Positions 1 to 6,991 of a stretch of 13,019 nt of DNA are shown piece after piece. The stretch spans positions 1-13,019 of the forward strand of contig CALFYV010000408.1 of assembly GCA_937952395.1 (NCBI GenBank). The letters are read 5' to 3'. The stretch comes from an uncultured Bacteriovoracaceae bacterium. GTDB taxonomy: Bacteria > Bdellovibrionota > Bacteriovoracia > Bacteriovoracales > Bacteriovoracaceae. The notes beneath the pieces were generated by a model that worked only from the letters and a program-made list of their open reading frames with translations, was not told where the DNA came from and did no database searches. The translations under genes were made by a program, and so were the position numbers. Positions within the stretch are counted from its first letter, which is position 1, and every line of letters starts with the position of its first letter.

Positions 1-425
1 TAATTGCCTTTCAATATTCCTTGAGTTCCAATGTAAATCCAAGACCCTGCAGTCATTTGGCCATACATCATAAGATCTTTAGCTTTAAGATCGTTAAAGT
101 GCTCCCAGGTCGCCCAGTGAGGAACTAGATTCGAATTTGCGATTAATACTCTAGGTCCATTTGGATTTGATGGAATAATAGCAACGGGCTTTCCAGATTG
201 AATTAATAACGTTTCATCATTTTCTAAATTTTTTAGAGAATGAATGATGTTTTCCAAGGCTTTTTCATTTCTTGCAGCTTGTCCATTTCCCCCATAGACA
301 ATAAGTTTATCTCTATCTTCAGCAACTTCTGGATGTAAATTATTTAATAAACACCTAAGGGCTGCTTCTTGATGCCAGCCCTTACAATTAAGTTTTTCAC
401 CCGTGGGAGGAAGAGGTATTTTCAT
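1..425 (-). CDS. hutU: Urocanate hydratase, N-terminal part (runs off the left edge)
   Basis: This is the first 141 codons of urocanate hydratase, the cytosolic NAD+-dependent enzyme that converts urocanate to imidazolonepropionate, the second step of histidine degradation. The reading frame is open from the ATG at 425 to the window edge. It contains the family's N-terminal blocks: GWHQEAALRCLLNNLHPEVA, then LIVYGGNGQAAR, NDETLLIQSGKPV, PRVLIANSNLVPHWATWEHF and MMYGQMTAGSWIYIGTQGI. The order matches the start of known HutU proteins of about 550 residues, so roughly three quarters of the gene lies outside, including the catalytic and main NAD-binding parts. The start is supported by a good Shine-Dalgarno sequence five bases upstream, lying over the hutH stop codon. 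hutH ends 8 bp before it, so the two are almost certainly cotranscribed. Truncation is only by the window edge; no frameshift is seen. Confidence 0.95.
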   Translation of the reverse strand, partial: MKIPLPPTGEKLNCKGWHQEAALRCLLNNLHPEVAEDRDKLIVYGGNGQAARNEKALENIIHSLKNLENDETLLIQSGKPVAIIPSNPNGPRVLIANSNLVPHWATWEHFNDLKAKDLMMYGQMTAGSWIYIGTQGILKGN

Positions 426-430
426 GATAA

Positions 431-435
431 CTCCT
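431..435 (-). promoter_or_regulatory. Ribosome binding site of hutU
   Basis: On the minus strand AGGAG lies five bases before the hutU ATG and overlaps the hutH TAG stop codon (434-436). It is the clearest Shine-Dalgarno sequence in the minus-strand run. It fixes the hutU start and suggests that ribosomes finishing hutH pass straight over the hutU initiation site. Confidence 0.75.
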
Positions 436-1966
436 AAAGTAATTCGATATGCTGTTGAACTTCTTCGATAATTTCACCACGTCTGATTAAATTGGCAATA
501 TGTTGAATATCTTTATGAAAAACTCTATCTTGAACAACTGCAGGAACATGTCTTCTGACGAGAGCATGAACTGCTTCAAGTGCCTTCGATGATTTAAGTG
601 GTCTTAAAAATTCGATTCCTTGAGTGTTGCATAATAGTTCGATTGCCAAACAGTGACCTAGGTTTTCTAATATTTCATAAAGTTTTCTACCAGAAGTAAC
701 TCCCATAGAAACATGGTCTTCTTTGTCAGTTGAGGTTGGGACAGAGTCAACTGATGCCGGATGTGATAATATTTTATTTTCTGAAACGAGGGCAGCGCTT
801 GTGACGTGAGCGATCATGAAGCCACTATTTAATCCAGATTCTTTAGTTAAAAATGCTGGTAAACCAGAAAAGGTTGGATTCATCATCTTTTCTACTCTGC
901 GCTCACTGATGCTCGCAAGCTCACTTAAACCAATGGCCATATAATCCATACACATAGCCAACGCTTCACCGTGAAAGTTACCACCACTAACAACCTCTTT
1001 TTCATCGACAAAAATGAGAGGGTTGTCTGTAACAGAGTTGATTTCAACTGCCAGCACTTGTTCTGCATGGTCAAAAGTTTGTCTACAAGAACCGTGAACT
1101 TGAGGAATGCAACGTAGTGAGTAGGGATCTTGTACTTTGCCACAGTTAGGGTGAGACACTAATATTTCTGAATTTTTAAGAAGATTGTTCATGTTGTGAG
1201 CAACACTTAATTGCCCGGGATGTGGTTTTAACATGGAAATTTTTAAATCATAAGCTTTTATAGTTCCCCTAACAGCTTCTAAGGTAAGTGCTCCAATAAT
1301 ATCAGCTGAACGTGCCATACGCTTGGCTTCAACTAGGCTAAGGCAACCCAGTGCAGTCATAACAGCTGTTCCGTTGATAAGCGCAAGACCATCTTTTGGC
1401 CCTAAAATTACTGGTTCTTTTTTAATTTGCTCAAGAGCAAATCTTGAATGAATAGTTTTTCCTTGAAATGAGACTTCACCTTCTCCAATTAACGATAAAG
1501 CCAGGTGGGATAAGGGTGCCAGATCGCCAGAAGCACCTACTGATCCCTTTTGTGGTATAACAGGGTGAACCCCATGATTAATAAAATCTAGTATACGTTG
1601 AACTATCTCAGGGGTAACACCTGAATGCCCTTGAATTAAACAATTGGCCCTAAGTAGCATAATGGCGCGAGTAATAGGAATACTAAAAGGTTCACCAACG
1701 CCAGCACAATGAGAGCGTATCAAATTGTATTGAAGTTCTTTTAATTTTTCATTAGGAATGTGGACATTTGAAAGGGCTCCAAAGCCAGTGTTAATCCCAT
1801 AAATTATTTTGCCTTCTGAAAGCAGTTGATTTACAAATTCGTCAGACTTTTTTAAGTTTTTTTGACATTTTTTTGAAATTTGAACTTCAATTTTTAACCC
1901 ATGATCATGGGCCACTTGATAAACTTGATCTATTGTAAGGCTTTCGCCGTCTAAAATTAGCTTCAT
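434..1966 (-). CDS. hutH: Histidine ammonia-lyase
   Basis: The 510-residue cytosolic enzyme deaminates L-histidine to urocanate and ammonia, the first step of the Hut pathway; its product is the substrate of the adjacent hutU. The length is usual for the family. The Ala-Ser-Gly triplet that cyclises into the MIO electrophile is at 145-147 within GSVGASGDLAPLSHLAL. The active-site tyrosine block IYGINTGFG is at 55-63 (Tyr56). Further family blocks are GLALINGTAVMTALG, the QDPYSLRCIPQVHG segment, SVTDNPL and GNFHGEALAMCMDYMAIGL. All expected blocks are present, so the enzyme looks active. The start lies 4 bp after the rpe stop and no clear Shine-Dalgarno sequence is visible, so translation probably depends on coupling to rpe. 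No hut regulator (HutC or HutP type) or hutI/hutG is visible in the window; the rest of the pathway may lie to the left of the edge. Confidence 0.97.
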   Translation of the reverse strand: MKLILDGESLTIDQVYQVAHDHGLKIEVQISKKCQKNLKKSDEFVNQLLSEGKIIYGINTGFGALSNVHIPNEKLKELQYNLIRSHCAGVGEPFSIPITRAIMLLRANCLIQGHSGVTPEIVQRILDFINHGVHPVIPQKGSVGASGDLAPLSHLALSLIGEGEVSFQGKTIHSRFALEQIKKEPVILGPKDGLALINGTAVMTALGCLSLVEAKRMARSADIIGALTLEAVRGTIKAYDLKISMLKPHPGQLSVAHNMNNLLKNSEILVSHPNCGKVQDPYSLRCIPQVHGSCRQTFDHAEQVLAVEINSVTDNPLIFVDEKEVVSGGNFHGEALAMCMDYMAIGLSELASISERRVEKMMNPTFSGLPAFLTKESGLNSGFMIAHVTSAALVSENKILSHPASVDSVPTSTDKEDHVSMGVTSGRKLYEILENLGHCLAIELLCNTQGIEFLRPLKSSKALEAVHALVRRHVPAVVQDRVFHKDIQHIANLIRRGEIIEEVQQHIELL

Positions 1967-1970
1967 GTGC

Positions 1971-2624
1971 TTATCTCAATGATTCTACTTTTTGAGTGTA
2001 GGTTTCTCTTTTCCCTGAAAAAATATAAGATCCTGATACCAGATTAGTTGCTCCTGTCTCAATTAGTTTTTGAGCATTAGTATTATCAACCCCGCCATCA
2101 ATTTGAATTTCTAATTTTAATTTTAATTCTTTTTTCTTTTTATTTAAAATTTCAATTTTTTCAAAAACATTAGGCATAAATTTCTGTCCACTAAAACCAG
2201 GATTCACGGACATAAGTAAAACGAGATCTATTTTTTTTAATATATCATCTGGTATAACATAGATGGGTGTAGCAGGTTTTAGTGAAATTCCAACCGATGG
2301 ATAGTTTTTCTTCAATTTATCTACTAAGTATCCAGATTCTTTAGTGGCTTCCCAGTGAAAAGTAAAATTATGGATTCCAATATCCTTGAAGTTTTCAATA
2401 AAAAAATCTGGATTTGTTACCATGAAATGAGCATCGAGTGGATGCTTAGTGATTTTTTGTAAATCTTTTATAACCGGTTTTCCAAAGGTTAAGTTAGGAA
2501 CAAAATGTGAATCCATAATATCCAAGTGTAACCAAAGATCTTTTACATCTTGAAACACTTTGATGTCTGACTCAAGATTTAAAAAGTTAGCAGAAAGAAT
2601 ACTGGGTGCGATGATTGTGTTCAT
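1971..2624 (-). CDS. rpe: Ribulose-phosphate 3-epimerase
   Basis: This 217-residue TIM-barrel enzyme interconverts D-ribulose 5-phosphate and D-xylulose 5-phosphate in the pentose-phosphate pathway. It begins with IIAPSILSANFLNLESDI, typical of the family. The metal and catalytic residues are visible: His33 and Asp35 in HLDIMDSHFVPN, His66 in LDAHFMV, and Asp176 in IQIDGGV. The phosphate-binding and loop blocks are SVNPGFSGQKF (139-149) and a GSYIF segment near the C-terminus. The usual MDGHF is MDSHF here, a mild change. The gene starts 3 bp after the fmt stop and ends 4 bp before hutH. No Shine-Dalgarno sequence is evident in front of the ATG, consistent with translational coupling inside a compact operon. 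def, fmt and rpe also occur close together in other bacteria. Confidence 0.95.
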   Translation of the reverse strand: MNTIIAPSILSANFLNLESDIKVFQDVKDLWLHLDIMDSHFVPNLTFGKPVIKDLQKITKHPLDAHFMVTNPDFFIENFKDIGIHNFTFHWEATKESGYLVDKLKKNYPSVGISLKPATPIYVIPDDILKKIDLVLLMSVNPGFSGQKFMPNVFEKIEILNKKKKELKLKLEIQIDGGVDNTNAQKLIETGATNLVSGSYIFSGKRETYTQKVESLR

Positions 2625-2627
2625 AAG

Positions 2628-3563
2628 TTAGCTATTAATCTTTATTTCTGTTTTTATACCTTTGAGTAGTTCGTTATCATTAACCAGCTTTTTTCCTTCA
2701 AGTTGTACTTGTTTTAATCTAAGCGCTCCATCTGTGCAGCCAACCACAAGAGCGTTGTGAGAACTATCAACTTTCCCAGCTGGTAAATTCATATCAAATG
2801 ATTCTACTTTTAATACTCTAAGTCTCTTCGTATTCAAAAAGCAATATGTACCTGGCCATGGCTCGAGCGCTCTAACTAGATTTATAACTTTACGTGTCGA
2901 CATATTTTTAAAATCCAGAAATCCAGCCTCTTTTTTCAGGGTTGGCGCAAACGTCACGAGAGATTCTTCTTGAGAGCTATAATTTAATTCATTATTTACT
3001 AGTTTGGTTATAAATTTATTCAAAGCAACGACAGAAAGGTTTTTAAGTTTTTCATATAGAGTCACACCTGTTTCTTCTGATGAAATTTCAACTTCCTCAC
3101 TATGTGCAATATCGCCTGCGTCCATTTTTTTAATCATTTTCTGGATTGAAACACCGGTTTTCGTCTCACCATTTATGAGAGCATGTTGTATAGGTGCAGC
3201 TCCTCTGTATTTTGGTAAAAGTGAAGTGTGAATATTAAAGCATCCAGAAAGGGGAAGAGTTAAAATCTTTTGCCCGAGAAATTGAGCAAAAGCAAAAACG
3301 ATTATAAGATCAATTTTTTGTTTTTTCCAAACATCAATTTTCTCATTTTCCAAATTGATATTTGCTGTTTGAAAGAAATTGATGTTATGTGATTTACAGT
3401 ACTCGATAACATCTGGCGATTTTAAATTCTGTCCCCGACCGGCAGGTCGGTCGGGCATGGAAACAACTTCTACAAGTTCAATTGAGCTGTTTTTATTCAA
3501 TTCACCAAGGGTTGGGAGGCAAATATCAGGAGTGCCCATGAAAATTGTTTTTAATTTCTTCAT
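2628..3563 (-). CDS. fmt: Methionyl-tRNA formyltransferase
   Basis: This 311-residue enzyme transfers the formyl group of 10-formyltetrahydrofolate onto Met-tRNAfMet, producing the initiator tRNA for bacterial translation. The N-terminal Rossmann-like catalytic domain starts with IFMGTPD (7-13) and PDRPAGRG (37-44). The folate-binding and catalytic block FNIHTSLLPKYRGAAPIQHA carries Asn110, His112 and the SLLP signature. Asp148 in KKMDAGDI completes the Asn/His/Asp catalytic set. The C-terminal tRNA-binding domain begins around residue 205 and includes ALEPWPGTYCF. The length is normal. The gene sits 5 bp after def, which removes the same formyl group later, so this is the standard def-fmt pair. 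The usual third member, rsmB (sun), is absent and rpe follows directly. The PDRPAGRG motif is encoded by a strongly GC-rich inverted repeat, unlike the rest of the gene (see 3434-3455). Confidence 0.97.
   Translation of the reverse strand: MKKLKTIFMGTPDICLPTLGELNKNSSIELVEVVSMPDRPAGRGQNLKSPDVIEYCKSHNINFFQTANINLENEKIDVWKKQKIDLIIVFAFAQFLGQKILTLPLSGCFNIHTSLLPKYRGAAPIQHALINGETKTGVSIQKMIKKMDAGDIAHSEEVEISSEETGVTLYEKLKNLSVVALNKFITKLVNNELNYSSQEESLVTFAPTLKKEAGFLDFKNMSTRKVINLVRALEPWPGTYCFLNTKRLRVLKVESFDMNLPAGKVDSSHNALVVGCTDGALRLKQVQLEGKKLVNDNELLKGIKTEIKINS
3434..3455. repeat. GC-rich inverted repeat inside fmt
   Basis: A compact dyad lies in otherwise AT-rich coding DNA. CCGACC at 3435-3440 is the exact reverse complement of GGTCGG at 3445-3450, with a GGCA loop. 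Because GGTC is repeated in tandem, CCCGACC at 3434-3440 can also pair with GGTCGGG at 3449-3455. From 3433 to 3456, 20 of 24 bases are G or C. On the coding strand it specifies the conserved PDRPAGRG motif of fmt, so protein function is preserved. It may be a copy of a small palindromic repeat family or only chance codon choice; one copy cannot decide. Confidence 0.6.
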
Positions 3564-3568
3564 GTTAA

Positions 3569-4150
3569 TTATTTTTGCTTTTGTTTTAAAACTTTCTTTT
3601 TATAAAAATTCTTCTTAAGCATACTCATGCGCTCAATAAAAACCACTCCGTCTAAATGATCATTTTCATGTTGTATGCATATTGATAAAAGACCATCTGC
3701 TTTCAATTCGCATTTTTTCCCTTCAAGATCTTGAAAAGTAACAATAATTTCTTTGAAGCGCATAACTTCATCATAAATACCTGGTAGGCTTAAGCAACCT
3801 TCCTCATATTTAATTTTTTCTGAACTAAGCGCTTTGTATTCAGGATTAATAAAAATATAGGGATTTTGATCTTTGATTTGATATTCGGTTCTTCCTTCGG
3901 AATTTGTCATTTCCTCTCGCTTAAAATCTGTATCGATAACGAACATACGTTGACTAATATTAACTTGAGGGCAAGCCAAGCCGATGCCAGGGGCCTGGTA
4001 CATTGTTTTAAGCATATTGATGGCCAGTTGTTTTAAATTTTCATCAAAAATTTTAACGGGTTCAGCTTTTTGTGACAAAACAGGATTTGGATATTCCACA
4101 ATTTCTAATATGGTGGCTTTTTGTTTTATATCGAGGAGTAATTGATTCAT
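3569..4150 (-). CDS. def: Peptide deformylase
   Basis: This cytosolic metalloenzyme removes the N-formyl group from nascent proteins as they leave the ribosome. All three signature motifs are visible in its 193 residues: motif 1 GIGLACPQ (55-62), motif 2 EGCLS (117-121, metal ligand Cys119) and motif 3 QHENDHLDG (160-168, metal ligands His161 and His165, catalytic Glu162). Motif 1 has Cys60 where alanine is usual. The protein is somewhat longer than the common length of about 170. It has an 11-residue N-terminal extension before ILEIVEYPNPVL, a charged insertion near 75-95 and a lysine-rich C-terminal tail from about 179. The next gene, fmt, begins 5 bp downstream. No Shine-Dalgarno sequence precedes the ATG, and no alternative ATG, GTG or TTG codon lies between it and the first conserved block, so this start is the best available. 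A possible promoter lies directly upstream. Confidence 0.96.
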   Translation of the reverse strand: MNQLLLDIKQKATILEIVEYPNPVLSQKAEPVKIFDENLKQLAINMLKTMYQAPGIGLACPQVNISQRMFVIDTDFKREEMTNSEGRTEYQIKDQNPYIFINPEYKALSSEKIKYEEGCLSLPGIYDEVMRFKEIIVTFQDLEGKKCELKADGLLSICIQHENDHLDGVVFIERMSMLKKNFYKKKVLKQKQK

Positions 4151-4158
4151 AATGCGCT

Positions 4159-4187
4159 ATATTAACATGTAAAAAGGCCGAGGCAAA
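4159..4187 (-). promoter_or_regulatory. Possible promoter in front of def
   Basis: In the 37-bp gap between lptG and def, the minus strand carries TTTGCC (4182-4187) and TAATAT (4159-4164) separated by exactly 17 bp. Both hexamers are imperfect matches to sigma-70 elements. If used, transcription would begin near 4152, only about two bases before the def ATG, giving an essentially leaderless mRNA. That would fit the absence of a Shine-Dalgarno sequence. This is weak evidence from pattern alone. Confidence 0.25.
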
Positions 4188-5282
4188 CTAAAGCTTGCGG
4201 TGTTTATAAAATGTCCCAAGAATGAATAAACTAAAAATTAAAGGAATAGTGGCGGCAGCCAAGACAGGGGGAAGTCCACCCGACGTTCCTAGGGCCATGG
4301 TTGATGTATGTAAAACCCAGAAACCTAAAGAAAATCCCAATGTGTAGATAACTGTTTTGGCAAATGAGCCACCGCGTCTATTGGGTGAATAAAGAGTGTT
4401 AAGGGCGATGAGGGCAAAAATAAGACAAGTGAAGGATAAAGCGATTTTTTCATAGAAAATAACTTTATACTCAATAACATTGATGCCCGTTCTCTCCATT
4501 CTGCTGATGAAGTTTTTAAGCGAGATAATATTTAAAGTTCTAACCTCTGATTCAAATTTATTGAAATCTTCAGGCACCTCATCCAGTGCCAGTGTTATTT
4601 CGGTAAAATTTTTTGGTTCGGGAAACTCGTTATTCTCAAGTTTGCTATGTGAAGTTACACTTTTTAATGTCCATAAATTATCTTTGACGTAAGTCGCAGT
4701 TTTAGCATGAATAATTTTACTTGCACGGAAGGATTGAGAGTAGAAATAAAGTGAAAGTTCTTTTAATTCATTTTTCTCTCTATCAAATCCTGTAAAAGAA
4801 GCAAAATAGGTATTACTTTTATACCAAACACGTTCTGATTCAAGCGAACTGGTTGAAATAGAGTGTTTTTTGAGTTTCTCAAATTGCAATTCATCCTCAT
4901 AGTTTAGCTTTAATTTATTGGAGGCTGGCTGAAGATAGGAAACCACGACAAATTGAAAAGTGCTAACTATTGCTGAAAGATAAATAATAATAAGAATGAT
5001 TTTCTTTACAGAAAAACCAGTGGCCAAAATCGCGATTAATTCACTATGGTTTTTTAAATTATTTAAACTGAAAAGTGTTGAAAGTAAGCATGCTGCGGGA
5101 AGAATTTTTGACAAAAAATCTGGCATCTTTATCATGTAATATGTAAAGACATAATCAGCAGTTTTACCTCTAATAAAGCCACTTAGAATATCAGCGACAG
5201 AAGTAATAAGAAATAAAACTAAAAAAGCACCAATAAAAGCCCTGATCCACTCTCGTACAACCAATTTAGTTAAAATGTTCAT
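4188..5282 (-). CDS. lptG: LptF/LptG-family LPS export permease, probably LptG
   Basis: This 364-residue inner-membrane permease belongs to the YjgP/YjgQ family, which with the LptB ATPase extracts lipopolysaccharide and passes it to the LptC-LptA-LptD bridge. The topology fits: hydrophobic segments at about 12-33, 60-75 and 95-117, a periplasmic beta-jellyroll region at about 120-265 rich in alternating strands, then three membrane segments at about 278-297, 308-328 and 337-358. The coupling-helix block SELIAILATGFS (80-91) that contacts LptB is clear. The opening MNILTKLVVREW and the run MPDFLSKILPAACLLSTL favour LptG over LptF. The partner lptF usually sits beside lptG but is not in the window. 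Its ATG overlaps the stop of the CFI-box gene by 4 bp (ATGA), with no separate Shine-Dalgarno sequence, implying coupled translation. Family assignment is firm; the LptG rather than LptF label is less certain. Confidence 0.85.
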   Translation of the reverse strand: MNILTKLVVREWIRAFIGAFLVLFLITSVADILSGFIRGKTADYVFTYYMIKMPDFLSKILPAACLLSTLFSLNNLKNHSELIAILATGFSVKKIILIIIYLSAIVSTFQFVVVSYLQPASNKLKLNYEDELQFEKLKKHSISTSSLESERVWYKSNTYFASFTGFDREKNELKELSLYFYSQSFRASKIIHAKTATYVKDNLWTLKSVTSHSKLENNEFPEPKNFTEITLALDEVPEDFNKFESEVRTLNIISLKNFISRMERTGINVIEYKVIFYEKIALSFTCLIFALIALNTLYSPNRRGGSFAKTVIYTLGFSLGFWVLHTSTMALGTSGGLPPVLAAATIPLIFSLFILGTFYKHRKL

Positions 5283-6031
5283 TGCTTAATAATAAACTTA
5301 TCAAGCAATAATGAAAATAGATTAAGACAAGGAATAATAAAGTATTTCTTTAAGTATCGACCAATAATGGGATTACTTCTGAAATAATAAATTAAACGTG
5401 GTGAATAATGATAATAATATTTAATGAATATTTGTCCTAATTGATATTTCGAGATTTGATCTCGAAATTGTCTAAATACATTTGTTTTGTCATGGTCGAT
5501 GCCATAACATTCGGTAGCGATATAGCAAGCTTTATTAGCGATATAGATGACACTATAGGCGTCTTGATAGGCTTTTATGTTATTAAGTTTTCCCTTTTTA
5601 ATAAATCTTCTCAGTATTTCGGCATTGACCACTTGATAAGGCAGGTTGTGAGTAAAAAGAATGAACTGGCTTAGGCAATCCGTGAATTGGGGTTGCAGTT
5701 TTGGAGTTAGATCATAAACTTTGGAAAGCTCCCAGTAGACTTGGCTAATAAGAAACATTTCAGGCAAATCCTTTTCTTTATCAAAATAGCTTGCTTTTAA
5801 TTTGTACGGATCACATTCGTGAAGATCACCTAGAACTTTTAAATATTCATGATACTTTTTTACAGCAGCAAGTAAATTGCCATTGGATTGTGACTCCTTA
5901 GCTTGCTTAACATGATTGAAGCGCGCTCTGTAGCGCTTCTCCATTCCAAGAATTTTCTTGCCCTTGCCTTGAGCCGTTTTATCAAGCTCATCTTCATCGA
6001 AATCTTCCAGGGCATTAATCGGTTTGCTCAT
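5279..6031 (-). CDS. CFI-box C-terminal domain protein, function unknown
   Basis: This 250-residue protein has no signal peptide. The first 30 residues are acidic then basic and look disordered. Residues 35-150 appear all-helical, with a TPR-like character around 40-68 (HVKQAKESQSNGNLLAAVKK). The C-terminal part matches the pattern I know as the CFI-box: CYIATECYG (169-177; the family form is CFIATAAYG), then FRQFRDQ (186-192), GQIFIKYYYHYSPRL (199-213) and a hydrophobic end, about 223-246. That order of motifs is distinctive, though I know of no established biochemical function for it. The gene overlaps lptG by 4 bp and follows the outer-membrane barrel gene by 39 bp, so an envelope role is plausible but only inferred. 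The ATG is preceded by an AAGAAG purine run. Cys169 and Cys175 are candidate functional residues. The domain call rests on pattern recognition alone. Confidence 0.8.
   Translation of the reverse strand: MSKPINALEDFDEDELDKTAQGKGKKILGMEKRYRARFNHVKQAKESQSNGNLLAAVKKYHEYLKVLGDLHECDPYKLKASYFDKEKDLPEMFLISQVYWELSKVYDLTPKLQPQFTDCLSQFILFTHNLPYQVVNAEILRRFIKKGKLNNIKAYQDAYSVIYIANKACYIATECYGIDHDKTNVFRQFRDQISKYQLGQIFIKYYYHYSPRLIYYFRSNPIIGRYLKKYFIIPCLNLFSLLLDKFIIKQ
5446..5468. repeat. Perfect 9-bp inverted repeat within the CFI-box gene
   Basis: ATTTCGAGA (5446-5454) and TCTCGAAAT (5460-5468) are exact reverse complements with a 5-base TTTGA loop. The element lies in codons for the FRDQISK part of the CFI-box domain. 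It has no following T tract and so does not look like an intrinsic terminator. It could be an mRNA hairpin, a protein-binding dyad or chance. Confidence 0.5.
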
Positions 6032-6070
6032 ATCTTCTTAATCGGAGTTCGATGGGTAAAAGTGTAGATT

Positions 6071-6991
6071 TTAAAAGCGAATGGCCATGGCAATGGAGGC
6101 TTCTTTAATAGATTCATCTTTGTATAATAGAGTAGAAAGCTCATTTATTTGCTTGGTTGATTTCATGGCAAACTCGATGTCTAATTTGGGCCCCATCCAG
6201 CTCATACCCCATCCATTTCCCTTTGTCTGAGTAAACTTATCTTGAAAAACTCCTACGCGAAGATAAAAATCAGCAAAAAAATTTAATTGAAGTGCCCCCC
6301 TATAAAGTGCAGAATCTGAAATTTCTTTATTAAAATTTGCTCCAATATCAATGAGAAAAGCAATTGTTTGATCAATTAAATATTGAAACCCTGCTATTGC
6401 TTTTCCATCTTCTTGATTGGATTTAAATGGGTCAATGACGACAATCCCCATCGAGATACTTTTATTGACTAAATGAGTGGCACCAATAACGACCTGATCA
6501 TAAGTCTCTTCATCGAGGATAGTTGAAATATATCTTTTTTCTATATTGTAACGATAAGTGATACCAATTGAGCTGTTAGGACCCACTTCGGTGGCGCTAG
6601 TAAAGGTAAAGCGTCTTCTTTGAGCGTCACTTTCCTTTTGACTCTGATAACTAGCAGCACCTTTTACCTTGGTTGTGGTGTCAGAAATAATAATCGCTTG
6701 GCCCTTGCTGCTAGCATCAAATGGTGGTCCATTGCTGGCCCGCAAAGAGTTAGGTTGTTCAATTTCCGCCCTGGCCCCTTGATAATAAAGGGCAGATCGT
6801 TGATGAAAAGCTATGGAAGCGGGGTTTAGCACAGAGGCTTCTTCAATATAAACTCCAGCTACCCCAGTACCCGCTTGAGACATAAGTCTTGTTGTCTCAA
6901 AAGCTCTTAGTTGTGATAAAACAGCAGCATGCACTGGAACTAGAAAAATTGAAGTAATAATGGTTATACTTAAGCAAATAATTTTTTTCAT
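6071..6991 (-). CDS. Probable outer-membrane beta-barrel protein
   Basis: This 306-residue exported protein starts with a classic signal peptide: two lysines, a hydrophobic core through about residue 20, and a VHA/AV cleavage site after residue 22. The mature part has many short alternating hydrophobic/polar strands, for example SSIGITYRYNIEKRYIS and GALQLNFFADFYLRVGVF. It ends in Phe (AMAIRF), the usual C-terminal signature recognised by the BAM machinery. An early EEASVLNPASIAFHQ block (about 50-64) recalls the NPA motif near the start of FadL/PorV-like barrels, suggesting a small-molecule or lipid-related channel, but I cannot name the family. It is the first gene of the minus-strand run; the CFI-box gene starts 39 bp after its stop and lptG follows, so it fits an envelope cluster. 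No strong Shine-Dalgarno sequence is seen before the ATG. The barrel call is well supported; the exact role is unknown. Confidence 0.75.
   Translation of the reverse strand: MKKIICLSITIITSIFLVPVHAAVLSQLRAFETTRLMSQAGTGVAGVYIEEASVLNPASIAFHQRSALYYQGARAEIEQPNSLRASNGPPFDASSKGQAIIISDTTTKVKGAASYQSQKESDAQRRRFTFTSATEVGPNSSIGITYRYNIEKRYISTILDEETYDQVVIGATHLVNKSISMGIVVIDPFKSNQEDGKAIAGFQYLIDQTIAFLIDIGANFNKEISDSALYRGALQLNFFADFYLRVGVFQDKFTQTKGNGWGMSWMGPKLDIEFAMKSTKQINELSTLLYKDESIKEASIAMAIRF

Larger units (their letters stand above)
1..6991 (-). other. Probable single minus-strand transcription unit of eight genes
   Basis: The order is barrel protein, CFI-box protein, lptG, def, fmt, rpe, hutH, hutU. Gaps are 39, -4, 37, 5, 3, 4 and 8 bp, and no convincing intrinsic terminator was seen in any of them. 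The two larger gaps could hold internal promoters; a weak candidate lies before def. One transcript is therefore likely but not proven, with def onward possibly also transcribed separately. Confidence 0.6.

Noticed and set aside
925..1143. 72-codon minus-strand frame inside hutH
   Set aside because: It is a shadow frame of a gene with every expected histidine ammonia-lyase motif, and its product has no recognisable feature.
3004..3618. Two plus-strand frames opposite fmt and def (3004-3231 and 3379-3618)
   Set aside because: They lie antisense to strongly conserved genes, lack ribosome sites and encode no recognisable protein.
4168..4187. GCC-TC-GGC followed by five T bases on the minus strand after lptG, resembling a terminator
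   Set aside because: The stem is only 3 bp, too weak for an intrinsic terminator.
6032..6070. Possible small hairpin ATCG/CGAT between the barrel gene and the CFI-box gene
   Set aside because: A 4-bp stem without a T tract is below what can be supported.
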